64,000 nucleotides of DNA from Sphingomonas sp. DG1-23 (GCF_030730875.1 NZ_JAVAMA010000007.1:186001-250000), one strand, 5' to 3'. Positions 45,348 to 55,535 are shown, counted from the stretch's first letter. Program-made: numbers and translations. Notes: generated by a model not told the origin, from the letters alone.

Positions 45348-46469
45348 TCAACACTTGTCGGCTACCGTGACTGAAGCCGGCGCAGTAGAGTGCGCTTCAG
45401 CGCCGATCGCGAGCGGGCATGTTGGGATTCGCTGCGGATCAAACCGCTGCCCAGACTTCCAAATTGCTAACAGGACCACCGCAAGCCTTCGCGCGAGTGC
45501 TACTCTTGCCTTTGACGGACCAGCGCGCTCTTTCAATGCTAACGCCCACCGCCTCAGCGTATTGTCTTGCTTGGAGAGCTGCATCAGAACTTTTGCCGCA
45601 GATACCAAGTGACTGCGGGTCATCTGATTGCCACGCTTGCTGATATGCCCCATGCGCGACGACTGACCGGATTGATTCAGCTTAGGCGCCAAGCCAAGAT
45701 ATGGACCGACATCTTCATTTCGAATGAAGCGACTGGGTTCGTCGATCGCCGTATAGAATGATAGAGCACTGATGCACCCGACACCAGGCACAGTCATTAG
45801 CCGACTGCACACTTCGTCATCCCGAGCAACGCGCGCGAGTCGCCGCGTAATTGTTTCCAGAGTTCGCCGTACCATTACGACAACTTCAAGCGTGGGAAGC
45901 AAAACCTCGCCCAGATCAACCCCCGTTGCACGGAGCCGCTCAATCTCCGCGATAACAGTCTTTTCCAGATGCGCGCCCGACCACGCGCGAGTGATATTGC
46001 CGCCATTGGAGCGCAGAATCCCTCGCATCGCGCTCTCGGTGGCTATCCTCTGCTGCATCAAGCGCTGGCGAAGTACGAGCTCTGAGCGAAGCCTCTGCGA
46101 TCGCTCGCTTTTGACGAACACTTCGGGCACCGCTTGCCAGCCGAGCCTTAGTACGTCGGCGATGCCGCGCGCATCATTTCGATCCGACTTGTTTTGGCGC
46201 AACTCCAGAAATGCGTGGACATGGCGCGTCTCGAGAACGCGCACGTCATATCCGGCTTGTCGAAGGCCGCGGGTCAAGTGGATCGCAGTCCCCCCGGCCT
46301 CAATGCCGACGAGTAATCCCTTCTTGGTTTTCGGAAGGGCTTCCTCGATGGCGGAAGCCGACGCATGCGCGCTCCCCTCCCGCAGGATGCTACCAGCAGC
46401 GTCGAGGATGCAAATAGCGACAACATCTGCACCGGCGTCGATGCCAACCCAGCTTGCCCGTCTTGTCAC
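45348..46469 (-). CDS. IS110-family transposase
   Basis: 373 residues. The N-terminal RuvC-like DEDD domain has VGIDAGADVVAI (Asp11), GIEAGG (Glu57) and KSDRNDARGIADVLRLG (Asp96/Asp99). The C-terminal Tnp domain has MTVPGVGCISALSFYTAI and LNQSGQSSRMGHISKRGN with the catalytic-Ser region. Start GTG 46469 has GGAGG 6 nt upstream. All core motifs are present and the frame is intact, so it may be active. IS110 elements have no terminal inverted repeats and use a non-coding guide RNA. Confidence 0.92.
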   Translation of the reverse strand: MTRRASWVGIDAGADVVAICILDAAGSILREGSAHASASAIEEALPKTKKGLLVGIEAGGTAIHLTRGLRQAGYDVRVLETRHVHAFLELRQNKSDRNDARGIADVLRLGWQAVPEVFVKSERSQRLRSELVLRQRLMQQRIATESAMRGILRSNGGNITRAWSGAHLEKTVIAEIERLRATGVDLGEVLLPTLEVVVMVRRTLETITRRLARVARDDEVCSRLMTVPGVGCISALSFYTAIDEPSRFIRNEDVGPYLGLAPKLNQSGQSSRMGHISKRGNQMTRSHLVSAAKVLMQLSKQDNTLRRWALALKERAGPSKARVALARRLAVVLLAIWKSGQRFDPQRIPTCPLAIGAEAHSTAPASVTVADKC

Positions 46470-46745
46470 CTCGGTCCTCCGCAATAAGCGGGAGGTCGTC
46501 CCATGACACTGTTCAGGGTCCTTGCCCTTCGTGGCACTTCCGGGCTCAGGCCTCCCGGCGGTCAAACTCACCCGTTACCAACGGGAAAGTTCCCGGTTGC
46601 GATGCACGACCATTCCAGGGTCAGAGCCCTTCACCGCCTTCGCGCATTTAACCTCCGGACCGCCCTATGGAGTGTAGCGGAGCTACGATAGGGCCGCAAT
46701 GTCCGCTTTCCACCCGCTTGTGGTCATTGAATTTATGAGCCGGCG
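46470..46745 (-). ncRNA. IS110 5' non-coding end, candidate bridge RNA region
   Basis: 276 nt without a gene, directly upstream of the transposase, while only about 15 nt separate its stop from the next feature. This asymmetry fits IS110-group elements, whose structured bridge RNA lies in the long end upstream of the transposase. Visible folds: nested stem CCCTAT/ATAGGG enclosing GTAGC/GCTAC at 46663-46693, and a GGGAA/TTCCC stem near 46590. The exact element edge and RNA ends cannot be fixed by eye. Confidence 0.5.
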
Positions 46746-49700
46746 CTACCGTGAGGGCTCTACGTAGGGCGAGTCACCATTCATCAGCTGAATGGCCTCG
46801 CGAAAGCCGAGGAAGCTGTTGAACGGAATCAGGCTCGTAGCAGCGCGCCGACGGTTGGCGGCGACCGTCTCGCCCCGAAGCTTCTGGACGCCGCCTTGCC
46901 CCGCAGCGAACGCGTCCTCGAATACGAGGCCGAAGCTCGGACCCAGCACGGCGCCGGCAGGACCGCGCGTCGAGAAGCGCTGGCTCTCGCCGCGCATGGG
47001 TGCATCGGGGACGAAGGCGCGGCCACCCAACTCGAGCAGGTTCTTCGTCAGGTTGAACGGCGAGCCTGTTGCCGACTGCGCCAGCTTCTCGCCCGTATTG
47101 TTCAGGTCGAACCAGAACGAGAAGATCCCCGAGCGGTCGAGTCCCTCGCCGACGACATAGCCGGGGTTGCGTGCCTTCTCCTGAAACCGGTCGAACGACT
47201 CTCGCCCGCCGCGCCACGCCGCCAGCCAGGCGCTGAGCATGCCAATGGTCGTCATGGCGATCGTGCCCATGACGAACCGCGCCTTGCTCTCCTGCAGGCC
47301 CGCCAGCAGCACGCGGGAATGTGCCGCGACCATGAAGCTTCGGAACTGGAATATCGCACGTCCGAGCGGCGTACGAGCAAAGAGCGGGACGTCGCCGACG
47401 CCGGGGCTGACGATGATGCGGTCGACTTCCTTGCCGACTGCAGCGCGGAAGGCTCGCACCGCGTCCGGATCGTCCCACGCTTCCGTATTGGCGACGTGGA
47501 CGCCATCGATCTGCTCGCCATGCGCCGCGTATTGCGCCTTGATCGCCGCAGCCGTGTCGGGATCGATGCCGAGGAAGGCGAGCTGGCGGGTACCGAAGCG
47601 GCCGCCGAGGATGCTATTCTGCGTCATGATCGACGTGACGCTCTGCATCGTGTCGTTCCAGAGGTTCATGCCCGACCATTTGCTGCCGACGCGCGTCATG
47701 TTGGCCATGAACCGCTCGATCGGCGTGCCGCGCTCCATGGGGTCGGCGATGCCGGTGAGCGTCGTGATCCGGTGCGCCAGCGCGCGCTCTACGACCGTGC
47801 CGGCGAGCTTCGCCTCGTGGACCGACATTCCCGCCGCCTTCGCATTGCGGATCAGCGGCGCGACGCCGTCCCCCATGAAGCTGCGCAGGCCCATGACCAT
47901 TGCTGGCCGATACAGGTCCGAGAAGCTGGAGATGACGACGCCGCCCATGTGACGGACGAAATTGTAGTGGCCGATCGCACGCAGGGTGCGTGCCCAGCCG
48001 CTCGCGTTCTCGTTCGCCTTGTAGGTGCCGCGGATCAGGTCGCGCAGCGCTTTGAGGTCGCGCTGGTCCGCTTTCTGGCGCCTGTTCAGCGCAACGAGCT
48101 GGTTCTCGTCGGTGACGCCGTCGCGAAGCTTGCGATAGTCCTGCGCGATCCGCTGCAGCGGGCCGTCCAGGCGGGGATCGCCGAAGCGCCGGGTCAATTC
48201 GATGTCTGCGGCCAGCGTGCGCGAATAGCGGTGCATGACATCGATGACGTCATCCTCGAGCACGCCCTGCTTCTGGAGCATCCAGTCGGGAATCGGCAGC
48301 GTGCGCTCTCGCACCGGCCCGCGCTTGATCGGGGTCATGTATTCCGGCGCGACGCTGGTGCTGGCGCCGAAGTCTCGCCCCGTCAGCTTGTCATAGACAT
48401 CGTCGATGATCTCCTTCGCCATCTCCTTGAAGCGCGGCATCACGCCGGGGTCGAAGGGATCGATGTTCTCGCCAAGCTTGCGGATTTCCCACTGCTCGCG
48501 GAAGGCATAGGCAGCCTCGGCGCTCTTCTCCTTCAGTTTCGCAATACGGGTGCGGCGTGCGGCTGCGGTGTCCGGCGTGTCGCTCAGCCGCTTGTGTCGG
48601 CTACGGAGCGAACGGCTCTTCCGGACATAGGCCTTATACTCGTCGCCGCCCTCGCGTGCCGCCTGCCGCGCTTCGGCGCGCAGCGTCTCCGCCTCGCTCG
48701 TCCTGCCGGCCTTCTCGGCCGCGCATGCCCTTGAGCGCAGGTCGTCGATCTGCGCGACGCGCGCGATCTGATCCGGATTGGCGGCGTCCAGCGCATCGGC
48801 TTGCGCCTTGAGCGATGCGACGCGATTGCCGCGCTTCCTGGGCGGCAGCGCCAAGTCGTCCAGGATCTCATCGACCGACGCCTGCTTCGCCCGGAATTTC
48901 TCGGCCGCCTCGGCATAGGAGGCGCCAATCCGCCGCTCCATGAAATCCGACCACTCGGCCTTGATCTCGGGCTCCTTCGCGATCAGCACCTTCGTGCGGT
49001 ACTGGCGCGGGAAATAGCTCTGCGCGAACGAAACGTCGTCGCCGTCCTCGTAGAGCTTCACCGCCTTGCCCTCGGCGAAGAAGGGTTCGACCACCGCCGA
49101 GCGCCATGCCTTTGCCGCCTGACTGACGAAGTCGTTCTCGCCCTCGTCGCCGTTGCGCATCGCGCGCCCGACTGCCGCAGCGAACTCGTCCTGAGACATG
49201 TTGATGCCGGCCTTGCGCATCTCCGAGAAGATCGCGCGGGATTGGTTCACGCCGGTCGCCATGCGCGAATCCGCGGTCATCTTCGCCAGCCGCTCGACGG
49301 CGGGGCCAAGCGTCACCCCTTCGGCATGGCCAACCTGATAGAGCGTGTTCTCGGCAAGGCCCTGCGCCACCTCACGGACGACGGCGCTCGGACTCTGGTT
49401 CAGGCGCAGGTTCGGGTTGAGGAAGCTCGTTGCCTTGGCGATCCCGCCGGCCGCAGTGCCATCGACACTCAGCTCGCCAAGAGCGAAGGAGCGGACCGGC
49501 GCAGCGCTGAGCCCGCCGCCACCCTCTGTCGGCAACAAGGCGTCATAGCCGCGAAGCGCCGTGGCACGATCGCCGCGTGACAGGGCAGCCGATACGGCAC
49601 CGCCCAGCAGCCCGCCGAGAATGATTGCGCCGCCAATGTTGACCGCACTCTCGCCTGCGGTGCGAAGCTCCTGCGTCGCCTGCAGCCCGGCCTCCTGAAT

Positions 49701-50192
49701 GGAAGTGCTGAGCCCCGCGGCGATCGATGAGCGCAGCGCCACGTCGAGAACACGATAGGCCCCTTGCGCACCCTTGATGATGCCACCGCCTACGGGAATG
49801 AGCACCGTCGGATCGAGGACCGCAGCGCCGAAGTTTGCGAGGGTGGCGGTCCAGCCGCCCGCTTCCAGTGTCCGGCGATCATCCGTCTCTCGGTCCAGCT
49901 GCGCCTTGACCGCTGCGGTGTAGCGCGGATTGTTCGAGGTGGTGAAATACTCCCAGCGATCCTCGTACTCGGTCCCCTTGATGTCGTCCCACGCACTGTA
50001 GCTGGAACCGAGCACATTGGGCTTGTCCCAGAAGTTGCCGACGAGCGTGGCGAACGATCCGATGAGATTGTTCTGGCGGAAGGCTGCACCGAAGATCGCG
50101 CCGGTATCGGGCACGGGCAGCGATTGCGCCGTCGGCAATTCGCCGGTGCCCAGTGCCAGTATCGAGGTGGGATCGCGCTCAACGATCGGCAC
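46746..50192 (-). CDS. Large internal virion protein (ejectosome type)
   Basis: 1148 residues. Long helical regions (Lys/Glu/Arg-rich about 400-560), Gly/Ala-rich hydrophobic stretches (NIGGAIILGGLLGGAVSAAL near 190; GTIAMTTIGMLSAWLAAW near 990) and a conserved type of C-terminal end (SLIPFNSFLGFREAIQLMNG). Size, order and neighbours match the largest core protein of T7-like phages (gp16 position), which forms part of the DNA-ejection channel. No lytic transglycosylase motif is obvious. It ends just before the IS110 element. Confidence 0.75.
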   Translation of the reverse strand: MPIVERDPTSILALGTGELPTAQSLPVPDTGAIFGAAFRQNNLIGSFATLVGNFWDKPNVLGSSYSAWDDIKGTEYEDRWEYFTTSNNPRYTAAVKAQLDRETDDRRTLEAGGWTATLANFGAAVLDPTVLIPVGGGIIKGAQGAYRVLDVALRSSIAAGLSTSIQEAGLQATQELRTAGESAVNIGGAIILGGLLGGAVSAALSRGDRATALRGYDALLPTEGGGGLSAAPVRSFALGELSVDGTAAGGIAKATSFLNPNLRLNQSPSAVVREVAQGLAENTLYQVGHAEGVTLGPAVERLAKMTADSRMATGVNQSRAIFSEMRKAGINMSQDEFAAAVGRAMRNGDEGENDFVSQAAKAWRSAVVEPFFAEGKAVKLYEDGDDVSFAQSYFPRQYRTKVLIAKEPEIKAEWSDFMERRIGASYAEAAEKFRAKQASVDEILDDLALPPRKRGNRVASLKAQADALDAANPDQIARVAQIDDLRSRACAAEKAGRTSEAETLRAEARQAAREGGDEYKAYVRKSRSLRSRHKRLSDTPDTAAARRTRIAKLKEKSAEAAYAFREQWEIRKLGENIDPFDPGVMPRFKEMAKEIIDDVYDKLTGRDFGASTSVAPEYMTPIKRGPVRERTLPIPDWMLQKQGVLEDDVIDVMHRYSRTLAADIELTRRFGDPRLDGPLQRIAQDYRKLRDGVTDENQLVALNRRQKADQRDLKALRDLIRGTYKANENASGWARTLRAIGHYNFVRHMGGVVISSFSDLYRPAMVMGLRSFMGDGVAPLIRNAKAAGMSVHEAKLAGTVVERALAHRITTLTGIADPMERGTPIERFMANMTRVGSKWSGMNLWNDTMQSVTSIMTQNSILGGRFGTRQLAFLGIDPDTAAAIKAQYAAHGEQIDGVHVANTEAWDDPDAVRAFRAAVGKEVDRIIVSPGVGDVPLFARTPLGRAIFQFRSFMVAAHSRVLLAGLQESKARFVMGTIAMTTIGMLSAWLAAWRGGRESFDRFQEKARNPGYVVGEGLDRSGIFSFWFDLNNTGEKLAQSATGSPFNLTKNLLELGGRAFVPDAPMRGESQRFSTRGPAGAVLGPSFGLVFEDAFAAGQGGVQKLRGETVAANRRRAATSLIPFNSFLGFREAIQLMNGDSPYVEPSR

Positions 50193-50195
50193 GCG

Positions 50196-52781
50196 TCACC
50201 ATGCGCCGGGGTTGGATGGCAGGGCGAGCGGCGGTGCGCGGCGTGCCTCTGCCCGGCCTCGCGCAATCTGCGCGCGGTCGCGCATGAAGGCTCTCATCCG
50301 CTTTTCTGATTCCGCCTTTGTCGCCGCGGCCATGTCGGCCGCCCAGAGACCGGGCACCACGTTGACGACGCTCTGCCCGTCCTGCTGGTGCGAGTAGAGG
50401 ATGCGATAGCGCGCGGTGCGACCGTTGCGGATGTCCTCGTCCGTGATGCCGGGAATGGGCACCAGGCGAACATCCTTCGTCTCGACGCCCGTCTCGGTTT
50501 TCACCGCGTCGCGCGCATCGGTGTAGAGATACTCGTGACTGCCACCGATCGCGGGATAGGCAAGCTCGGCTGCATATTTCCGCAGCTTGCCGAAGCGGGA
50601 CGGCGCGTAGATCTTGCGCATCTGCGCCGTCGCCATGGCCTGCGAGGTGGACAGGTCGTGGCCGGATCGCAGGTTCTCGATGGTCAGCTCGGCATAGGTG
50701 GTGTTGGCCTCCATCGCCTCTTCGCGGCTGTTGAACACCCCGCCGAGCGCACGGGCGGCATCGTCGGCGCCGTTCTTGCGCAGGTTCTTGCGATAGGTAT
50801 CTAGTTCGGCCTGACCGAACTTCACCTTCGTCCGGAACTCGGGCGTGTTCTCCTGCGCCACCCGTGCCGCCGCCTGCTGAGGCGGCATGCCGAGATCGTA
50901 AACATAGTGATTGAAGGCCAATGCAGCCTTCTCGATGTCGGAGGATCCCTCCACGCCCGCAAAGGCATTCGGGTTCCGGCGCAGCATATTGCCGGCGATG
51001 TTCGCCGCGGCACGAACTTCCTGCGCATTGGTGGAGACCAGACCCCCGCGCAGCGCCACCGCGCCGGACTTTGCGAGGATACCAGTCTGCTCCCAGACAC
51101 CGAACGCCGCGAGCGCGCTCCCGCCCTTCGCCTTTACCGCCGCTTCCACCGCGTCGCGCTGGCGTGGATCGAACTGGTTCCAGCCGCCGCCTTGCCCGAT
51201 CATCGCGTTGTAGGCGCTCAGGTCCGCAGTCGCGCGCTCGCGCTCCTTCCGGTTCGCATCCGCCGTCGACATGAACGATACCCGGTCCTGCGGTGACAAG
51301 GCGCTGCGAACATCGGTCGGCAGCTGGTCCATGCTGGTGAAGTTGTCGGGGCCGAGCTTCGCGATCTGGTCGAGGGCCCCACGGCGCGCCTGTTCTTCGA
51401 CACGCGCCTGCAGTTGCTCGTCGCGCGATACGCGGCGCTCGACTTCCGCCTTGAAGCGGTCGCGCTGCTCCGGGGTCAGGCTCGCATCCCTGTCGATCGC
51501 GCCAAGCAGCGCGTTGAGGTCGTGCCGACGCGGGGAGTTCTCGGCTTCCTGCGTGCCTCCGACGGCCTGCTTGCCAACCAGCGTCTGCGGATCGACCGCC
51601 TTGCCGTCCTTCCAGACTTCCCAGTGGACATGGGGCCCGGTCGAGCGGCCCGTCATGCCCACTGCGCCGATCACGGTATCGGGACCGACCTTGTCGCCAT
51701 CCTTCACGCGCACGGCGCCGAGGTGCATATACTTCGACACCGACCCGTCGCCATGCGTCACCGTGACGATATTGCCGCCCTTTGCCGACTTGCTGACCTT
51801 CGCGGTGCCGGGGGCAGTCGAATAGACCGCCGTGCCCATCGGGGCAGGAATATCGACGCCGTGGTGTCCGCCGTAGTCACGCGCGGCGTTAAACTGCCCA
51901 CCCTTGACCGGTGGCCTCCCGGCGCCGTGGACCGGATCGGCGTAGGAGAATGGCGCGCGGGTGTCTCCGGCCGTGCCACGCCCCATCAGGTCGTTGACGT
52001 AGCTGTCGGTCTCGCGTCGCTCGAGCGGGTCCTTCAGCGCCGAGCGCAGGCGGCCCTCGTCGTCCGCAGACAACTCATCCGCATGCGCGTCGACATAGGC
52101 CAGAGCGTCATCGACCTTGTCCGCCGTCAACATCGCCGCGGCGATGCGCGAGTGGATCGCGCTGGTGTAGCGGAATACCTGCGCCTCGGTCTCGGCGGGG
52201 TCTACGCCGTCGGTCCGGTTCTGCCGGACGATCTCGGCGATTCCGGTCTCGATGTTGCGCTGGCGCAGATCGGGGTCGGTAGTGGCCAACGCTTCCTCGG
52301 CCGACATCTGCGAGCGCGCCGCCGATGCGGTGCGCTTCGCTTCGTCTGTCTCGCGGCGCACGTGAGCATCGATCTCGCCGAGCAGGCCGGTCGCACGCGC
52401 ATCCAGCGTTTCGCCGAGCATCCGGCGCATGATCGGAGTGGTGGCACGTTCGCGGTACGCTTCACCCAGCTTCTGCAGGTCGCCTTCCAGCTGGGGCCGG
52501 ATCGCGGCGGCATTGAGCCCCTTGCGCGACAGCATCTCGTTGCGCAGCGCCTGCGCTTCCTTGACCCATTCGATTTCGAGGGTTTTGGCGCCGGCATCGG
52601 CAATTTGCTCTTCCAGTTGCTGCTGCGTCGTGGCGTAGTCGGAGAGCGCGCCGCCGAGCTGCTGCATCCCGCGCGCCGCGCCGCCGAACGCGCCGCCGTC
52701 GTTGTCGAATGCGCGCAGGCGCTGGTTCGGCAGCGGATTGCGCTGGACCATGCCGGGTCGGGTGACGGGAACCTGCGCCAT
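50196..52781 (-). CDS. Internal virion protein with M23 peptidase domain
   Basis: 861 residues. After a helical N-terminal third (coiled coils about 40-200), an M23/LytM endopeptidase domain lies at about 290-400: YGGHHGVDIPAPMGTAVYS, VTHGDGSVSKYMHLG and STGPHVHWEVW supply the zinc ligands and catalytic His. It probably cuts peptidoglycan cross-links during DNA entry. The C-terminal half is helical. It precedes the 1148-residue core protein by 3 nt. Start ATG 52781 overlaps the previous stop. Confidence 0.87.
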   Translation of the reverse strand: MAQVPVTRPGMVQRNPLPNQRLRAFDNDGGAFGGAARGMQQLGGALSDYATTQQQLEEQIADAGAKTLEIEWVKEAQALRNEMLSRKGLNAAAIRPQLEGDLQKLGEAYRERATTPIMRRMLGETLDARATGLLGEIDAHVRRETDEAKRTASAARSQMSAEEALATTDPDLRQRNIETGIAEIVRQNRTDGVDPAETEAQVFRYTSAIHSRIAAAMLTADKVDDALAYVDAHADELSADDEGRLRSALKDPLERRETDSYVNDLMGRGTAGDTRAPFSYADPVHGAGRPPVKGGQFNAARDYGGHHGVDIPAPMGTAVYSTAPGTAKVSKSAKGGNIVTVTHGDGSVSKYMHLGAVRVKDGDKVGPDTVIGAVGMTGRSTGPHVHWEVWKDGKAVDPQTLVGKQAVGGTQEAENSPRRHDLNALLGAIDRDASLTPEQRDRFKAEVERRVSRDEQLQARVEEQARRGALDQIAKLGPDNFTSMDQLPTDVRSALSPQDRVSFMSTADANRKERERATADLSAYNAMIGQGGGWNQFDPRQRDAVEAAVKAKGGSALAAFGVWEQTGILAKSGAVALRGGLVSTNAQEVRAAANIAGNMLRRNPNAFAGVEGSSDIEKAALAFNHYVYDLGMPPQQAAARVAQENTPEFRTKVKFGQAELDTYRKNLRKNGADDAARALGGVFNSREEAMEANTTYAELTIENLRSGHDLSTSQAMATAQMRKIYAPSRFGKLRKYAAELAYPAIGGSHEYLYTDARDAVKTETGVETKDVRLVPIPGITDEDIRNGRTARYRILYSHQQDGQSVVNVVPGLWAADMAAATKAESEKRMRAFMRDRAQIARGRAEARRAPPLALPSNPGAW

Positions 52782-53290
52782 CAGCTGCGCCTCGCGAACT
52801 TGATCTTCTGATATTGCTGCGCGCCGCCGAGTAGGGTCGATGCAACCCCGAACACGCCCTGCGTGATCGCGCTCGATGCGGCCTGCCTGCTGGCGGTGGC
52901 ATTGCTGCGGTAGTTGGCGGCGTTGATCTCGTAGCCACGCGCCTCGCGGATCGCATTCTCGCGAAGGTTCTGGACGTCCTCGGCCTGAAACGTGACGGTG
53001 TCGCCGCGGACGAGCCCCGCGGTGCCATAGTCCACGTCGATGCCGCTGGCTGCCATGGCGGCTCGCTGCGCGCCTTGTACCTGTGCCGCCTGGCGCTGGT
53101 AGTTCTGCGCCTCTACCTTGCCGCGGTCGATCGCGTCCCGCGCCGCCAGATCCTCCATCTGCGCATTGCGCGTGGCGACACGCGCCGCATAGCGGGACTG
53201 CGCAGCGGAAGATGCCGCCTGCATTCCGGTGCTGACGGGCGAGACGGCTGTCGATGCCAAGGCCAGCCCTACGGCTGCTGGGACGCACAT
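52781..53290 (-). CDS. Small internal virion protein (gp14 position)
   Basis: 169 residues, Ala/Gln/Arg-rich and helical. The N-terminus is hydrophobic (VPAAVGLALASTAVS), then AQSRYAARVATRNAQMEDL and a C-terminal hydrophobic GVFGVASTLLGGAQQYQKI. This pattern is typical of the smallest podovirus core protein, encoded just before the two large ones. Its start and stop share a base with its neighbours. Confidence 0.75.
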   Translation of the reverse strand: MCVPAAVGLALASTAVSPVSTGMQAASSAAQSRYAARVATRNAQMEDLAARDAIDRGKVEAQNYQRQAAQVQGAQRAAMAASGIDVDYGTAGLVRGDTVTFQAEDVQNLRENAIREARGYEINAANYRSNATASRQAASSAITQGVFGVASTLLGGAQQYQKIKFARRS

Positions 53291-53736
53291 CAGGCTTCCC
53301 TCCAGAAGTCCACGAACGGAAGCCCGCCGATCATCGCCACCTCGTCCCCAATCTCGAAGCCCCATTGCCCGAGCAGCCGGATCGCGCGGGTGTTTCCGGT
53401 CCAGACCTGATTTTCCAGACGGCGGAACCGCGCGTGCATCGCTGCAATAATCGGAGGACCAAGCGTCAGGAGCGGCCTTGCACAGGCAAACACCGCATCG
53501 GTGCCGAGCAGCCAGGGACGGGCCACGCTCTCGATCGCGTTGACCGGCGTGAGCCCAAGCATAGCCACCGGCCGCTCGTCGAAAGCGGTGAAGGCCAGTA
53601 CCGACGCCTGCAATCCGAAGCGCAGCGCCTGCCTGGGCGTTCGACCGAAGGCGCCGCATTCCAGCGTGTCCGCCTCCCGCATATTCCTTGCGATGCGGCC
53701 GACATGGGCAGGCGATGCGGGCCGCAGATCGATCAC
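53290..53736 (-). CDS. Phage GNAT-like protein (T7 gp13 type)
   Basis: 148 residues with acetyltransferase-like order: LRPASPAHVGRIARNMREAD, VLAFTAFDERPVAMLGL, and a C-terminal NTRAIRLLGQWGFEIGDE, which resembles the GNAT motif B. T7 gp13-like proteins (DUF2833) have this fold and help assemble the internal core. The acetyl-CoA loop (Q/RxxGxG/A) is not clear, so catalysis is doubtful. It is encoded between tail and core genes, as in T7-like phages. Confidence 0.75.
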   Translation of the reverse strand: MIDLRPASPAHVGRIARNMREADTLECGAFGRTPRQALRFGLQASVLAFTAFDERPVAMLGLTPVNAIESVARPWLLGTDAVFACARPLLTLGPPIIAAMHARFRRLENQVWTGNTRAIRLLGQWGFEIGDEVAMIGGLPFVDFWREA

Positions 53737-55535
53737 GTCTCGGAGACTACGGGATCAAGATAGACCGCGGTGACCGTGAGCGGCAGCGGCTCCGCGGAGC
53801 GGATGAACAGCGTTGCCTCTCCCGCGGTTACGGGCTCGGTGCTGGCAGAGGCGGTGCCGGTGAACAGCGCAGTCGGCGAGCCCAGCGGCTCGTTGGTCCG
53901 CGCCTTCATCGCGTACATCTTCGACAGGCGCCTGCCGGTCTCGACGCCGCCCAGCCGGGTATCGGTCACCTGCACGACGATATCGCCGAGCATCTGTCGC
54001 TTGTCGCGAGACCAGCCTTGCTGCGTCTGGAACACGAGCGGCAGCGTCTCAATCAGCGCCTCATAGGGCAGGCCGATCGTGACGACGCGCTCGACGTCCT
54101 GCCCGACATCGACCCAGCCATTCGCATCAACCGTGAGCCCGCGGATCACGAAACCGTCCGCCAGCGCATCGACGGTAGCACCGGCAAGGTGCGGCACCTG
54201 AAACCGCGAGGTCGGGGTCTCGGGTTGATAGGTCAGCGCGCAATCGAGGAAGCAGCTATTCTCGGCCTGATCCCATTCGGCACTCGCCATGCGCTCGACG
54301 AAGCGACGCTCTACGCCGCCGATCGTCCGCAGCACCAGAAGGTAGAGACGTGTCTCGCCGCCCTCCTTGATCGCGCAGACATCTTCGACGGTGCCGTCGG
54401 TCTCGCACAGCGTCCAGCCCCAGACCTGTTGCTCGCGCTGCCATGTGAAGGTCGGCATCTTGCCGTCGCTGCGCGCGACCCAGAGCACGGACAACGGGTT
54501 GCGGGCGTAGGCCCAACCGTCGATCTGGTAGCTGCGGAACAGCCCCGGGGAGAAGATCGTTACGTCATTGGCCTGATAGCCGTCGATCTCGAAGGCGAAG
54601 CCGGCGGTATGAATCTCGCCACCACCCTCGGGCGCGTAGAAGGCGACGTTGTTGACGACGATCGGCTTCAGACGGCTGACATTGTCCTCGTTCTCGGGCA
54701 GCGCACGCGGAGGCGGGTTCGCGGCGAGATAGTCGGTGTTCGAGCCCTTGATCGTGAAGATGCCGTTGCTGGTAAGCGCGAGCAGGTCCTTCAGGGGGAC
54801 GAACGAGTTCACCGCGTTCACCTTCTGCGACAGGATGCGGAAGACGATCGAGTCGTCCTCGCGCACAGGTCGCGCCGCATCCATGTTCTCGAAGTCCGCG
54901 GAGCGCGATGAATAGACGCCGTTCGGCACTGCGCGCGTCCGGGCCCAGATCAGGCGCTGCTCGAAGAAGGTCACGGAGGAAGGGTTGTTGCCATCCTCGA
55001 ACGGATTGAAGGCCTGTGGCGGCGCATCGGTCAGGTCCGGGCCGATGTTGTCGTCGGTGAAGGTCGTGCTCTCGGTCTCGCCGATGAACCCGTACATCTG
55101 TTCGTTATAGGCCTTGTAGACCCGATAGCGCGAGGCACCCGTCGGCGCTGCCCATGTCAGGACGTTCTTGTTGCGCTTCAGCGTGAGATCGTTGGTAGCG
55201 CTGTCCGCCGTCGACGCGCGGCTCTCCTGCCCGGTATCGTCGTTGATGGCGGTGACCACATAGCTCGCCGGCTGCGGAAAATAGGCATTGCCGCTGTTGG
55301 CCGTGTCGGTGTTGGCAACCGTGGCGGTGACGTTCAGGCCCGTCGGCTCGGCGATCGTCGGGCCGATGGGCACCGTCACGAACTCCCATGACGTGTGGCT
55401 GCTGCGAACCAGCTTGGTCGGGTCATGGTCGATATGCGCCAGATAGACGATGTCGAACGCCTGCGCGTAGTCGAGATCCGCCAGCTCGACGGCGTTGTAG
55501 GGCGATCCCACCTTGTAGATGCGTGCCACGCTCAT
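53733..55535 (-). CDS. Tail tubular protein B, C-terminal part (separate gene)
   Basis: 600 residues. It starts MSVARIYKVGSPYNAVELAD then LDYAQAFDIVYLAHIDHDPT, a segment normally found in the middle of the podovirus tail-tube/stabilisation protein, after an FCCH-type repeat. The rest has the family's beta-propeller features (GGGEIHTAGFAFEIDGYQA, VLWVARSDGKMPTFTWQREQ). It is thus the C-terminal two thirds of one protein whose N-terminal third is encoded upstream and ends in a Hint domain. The ATGA overlap couples translation. Confidence 0.85.
   Translation of the reverse strand: MSVARIYKVGSPYNAVELADLDYAQAFDIVYLAHIDHDPTKLVRSSHTSWEFVTVPIGPTIAEPTGLNVTATVANTDTANSGNAYFPQPASYVVTAINDDTGQESRASTADSATNDLTLKRNKNVLTWAAPTGASRYRVYKAYNEQMYGFIGETESTTFTDDNIGPDLTDAPPQAFNPFEDGNNPSSVTFFEQRLIWARTRAVPNGVYSSRSADFENMDAARPVREDDSIVFRILSQKVNAVNSFVPLKDLLALTSNGIFTIKGSNTDYLAANPPPRALPENEDNVSRLKPIVVNNVAFYAPEGGGEIHTAGFAFEIDGYQANDVTIFSPGLFRSYQIDGWAYARNPLSVLWVARSDGKMPTFTWQREQQVWGWTLCETDGTVEDVCAIKEGGETRLYLLVLRTIGGVERRFVERMASAEWDQAENSCFLDCALTYQPETPTSRFQVPHLAGATVDALADGFVIRGLTVDANGWVDVGQDVERVVTIGLPYEALIETLPLVFQTQQGWSRDKRQMLGDIVVQVTDTRLGGVETGRRLSKMYAMKARTNEPLGSPTALFTGTASASTEPVTAGEATLFIRSAEPLPLTVTAVYLDPVVSET

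Larger units (their letters stand above)
45333..46745 (-). mobile_element. IS110-family insertion sequence (approximate limits)
   Basis: It comprises the transposase and its long upstream end. It sits between the possible moron genes and the stop of the largest internal virion gene, so no phage structural gene is visibly interrupted. Precise ends need comparison with an empty site. Confidence 0.7.
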
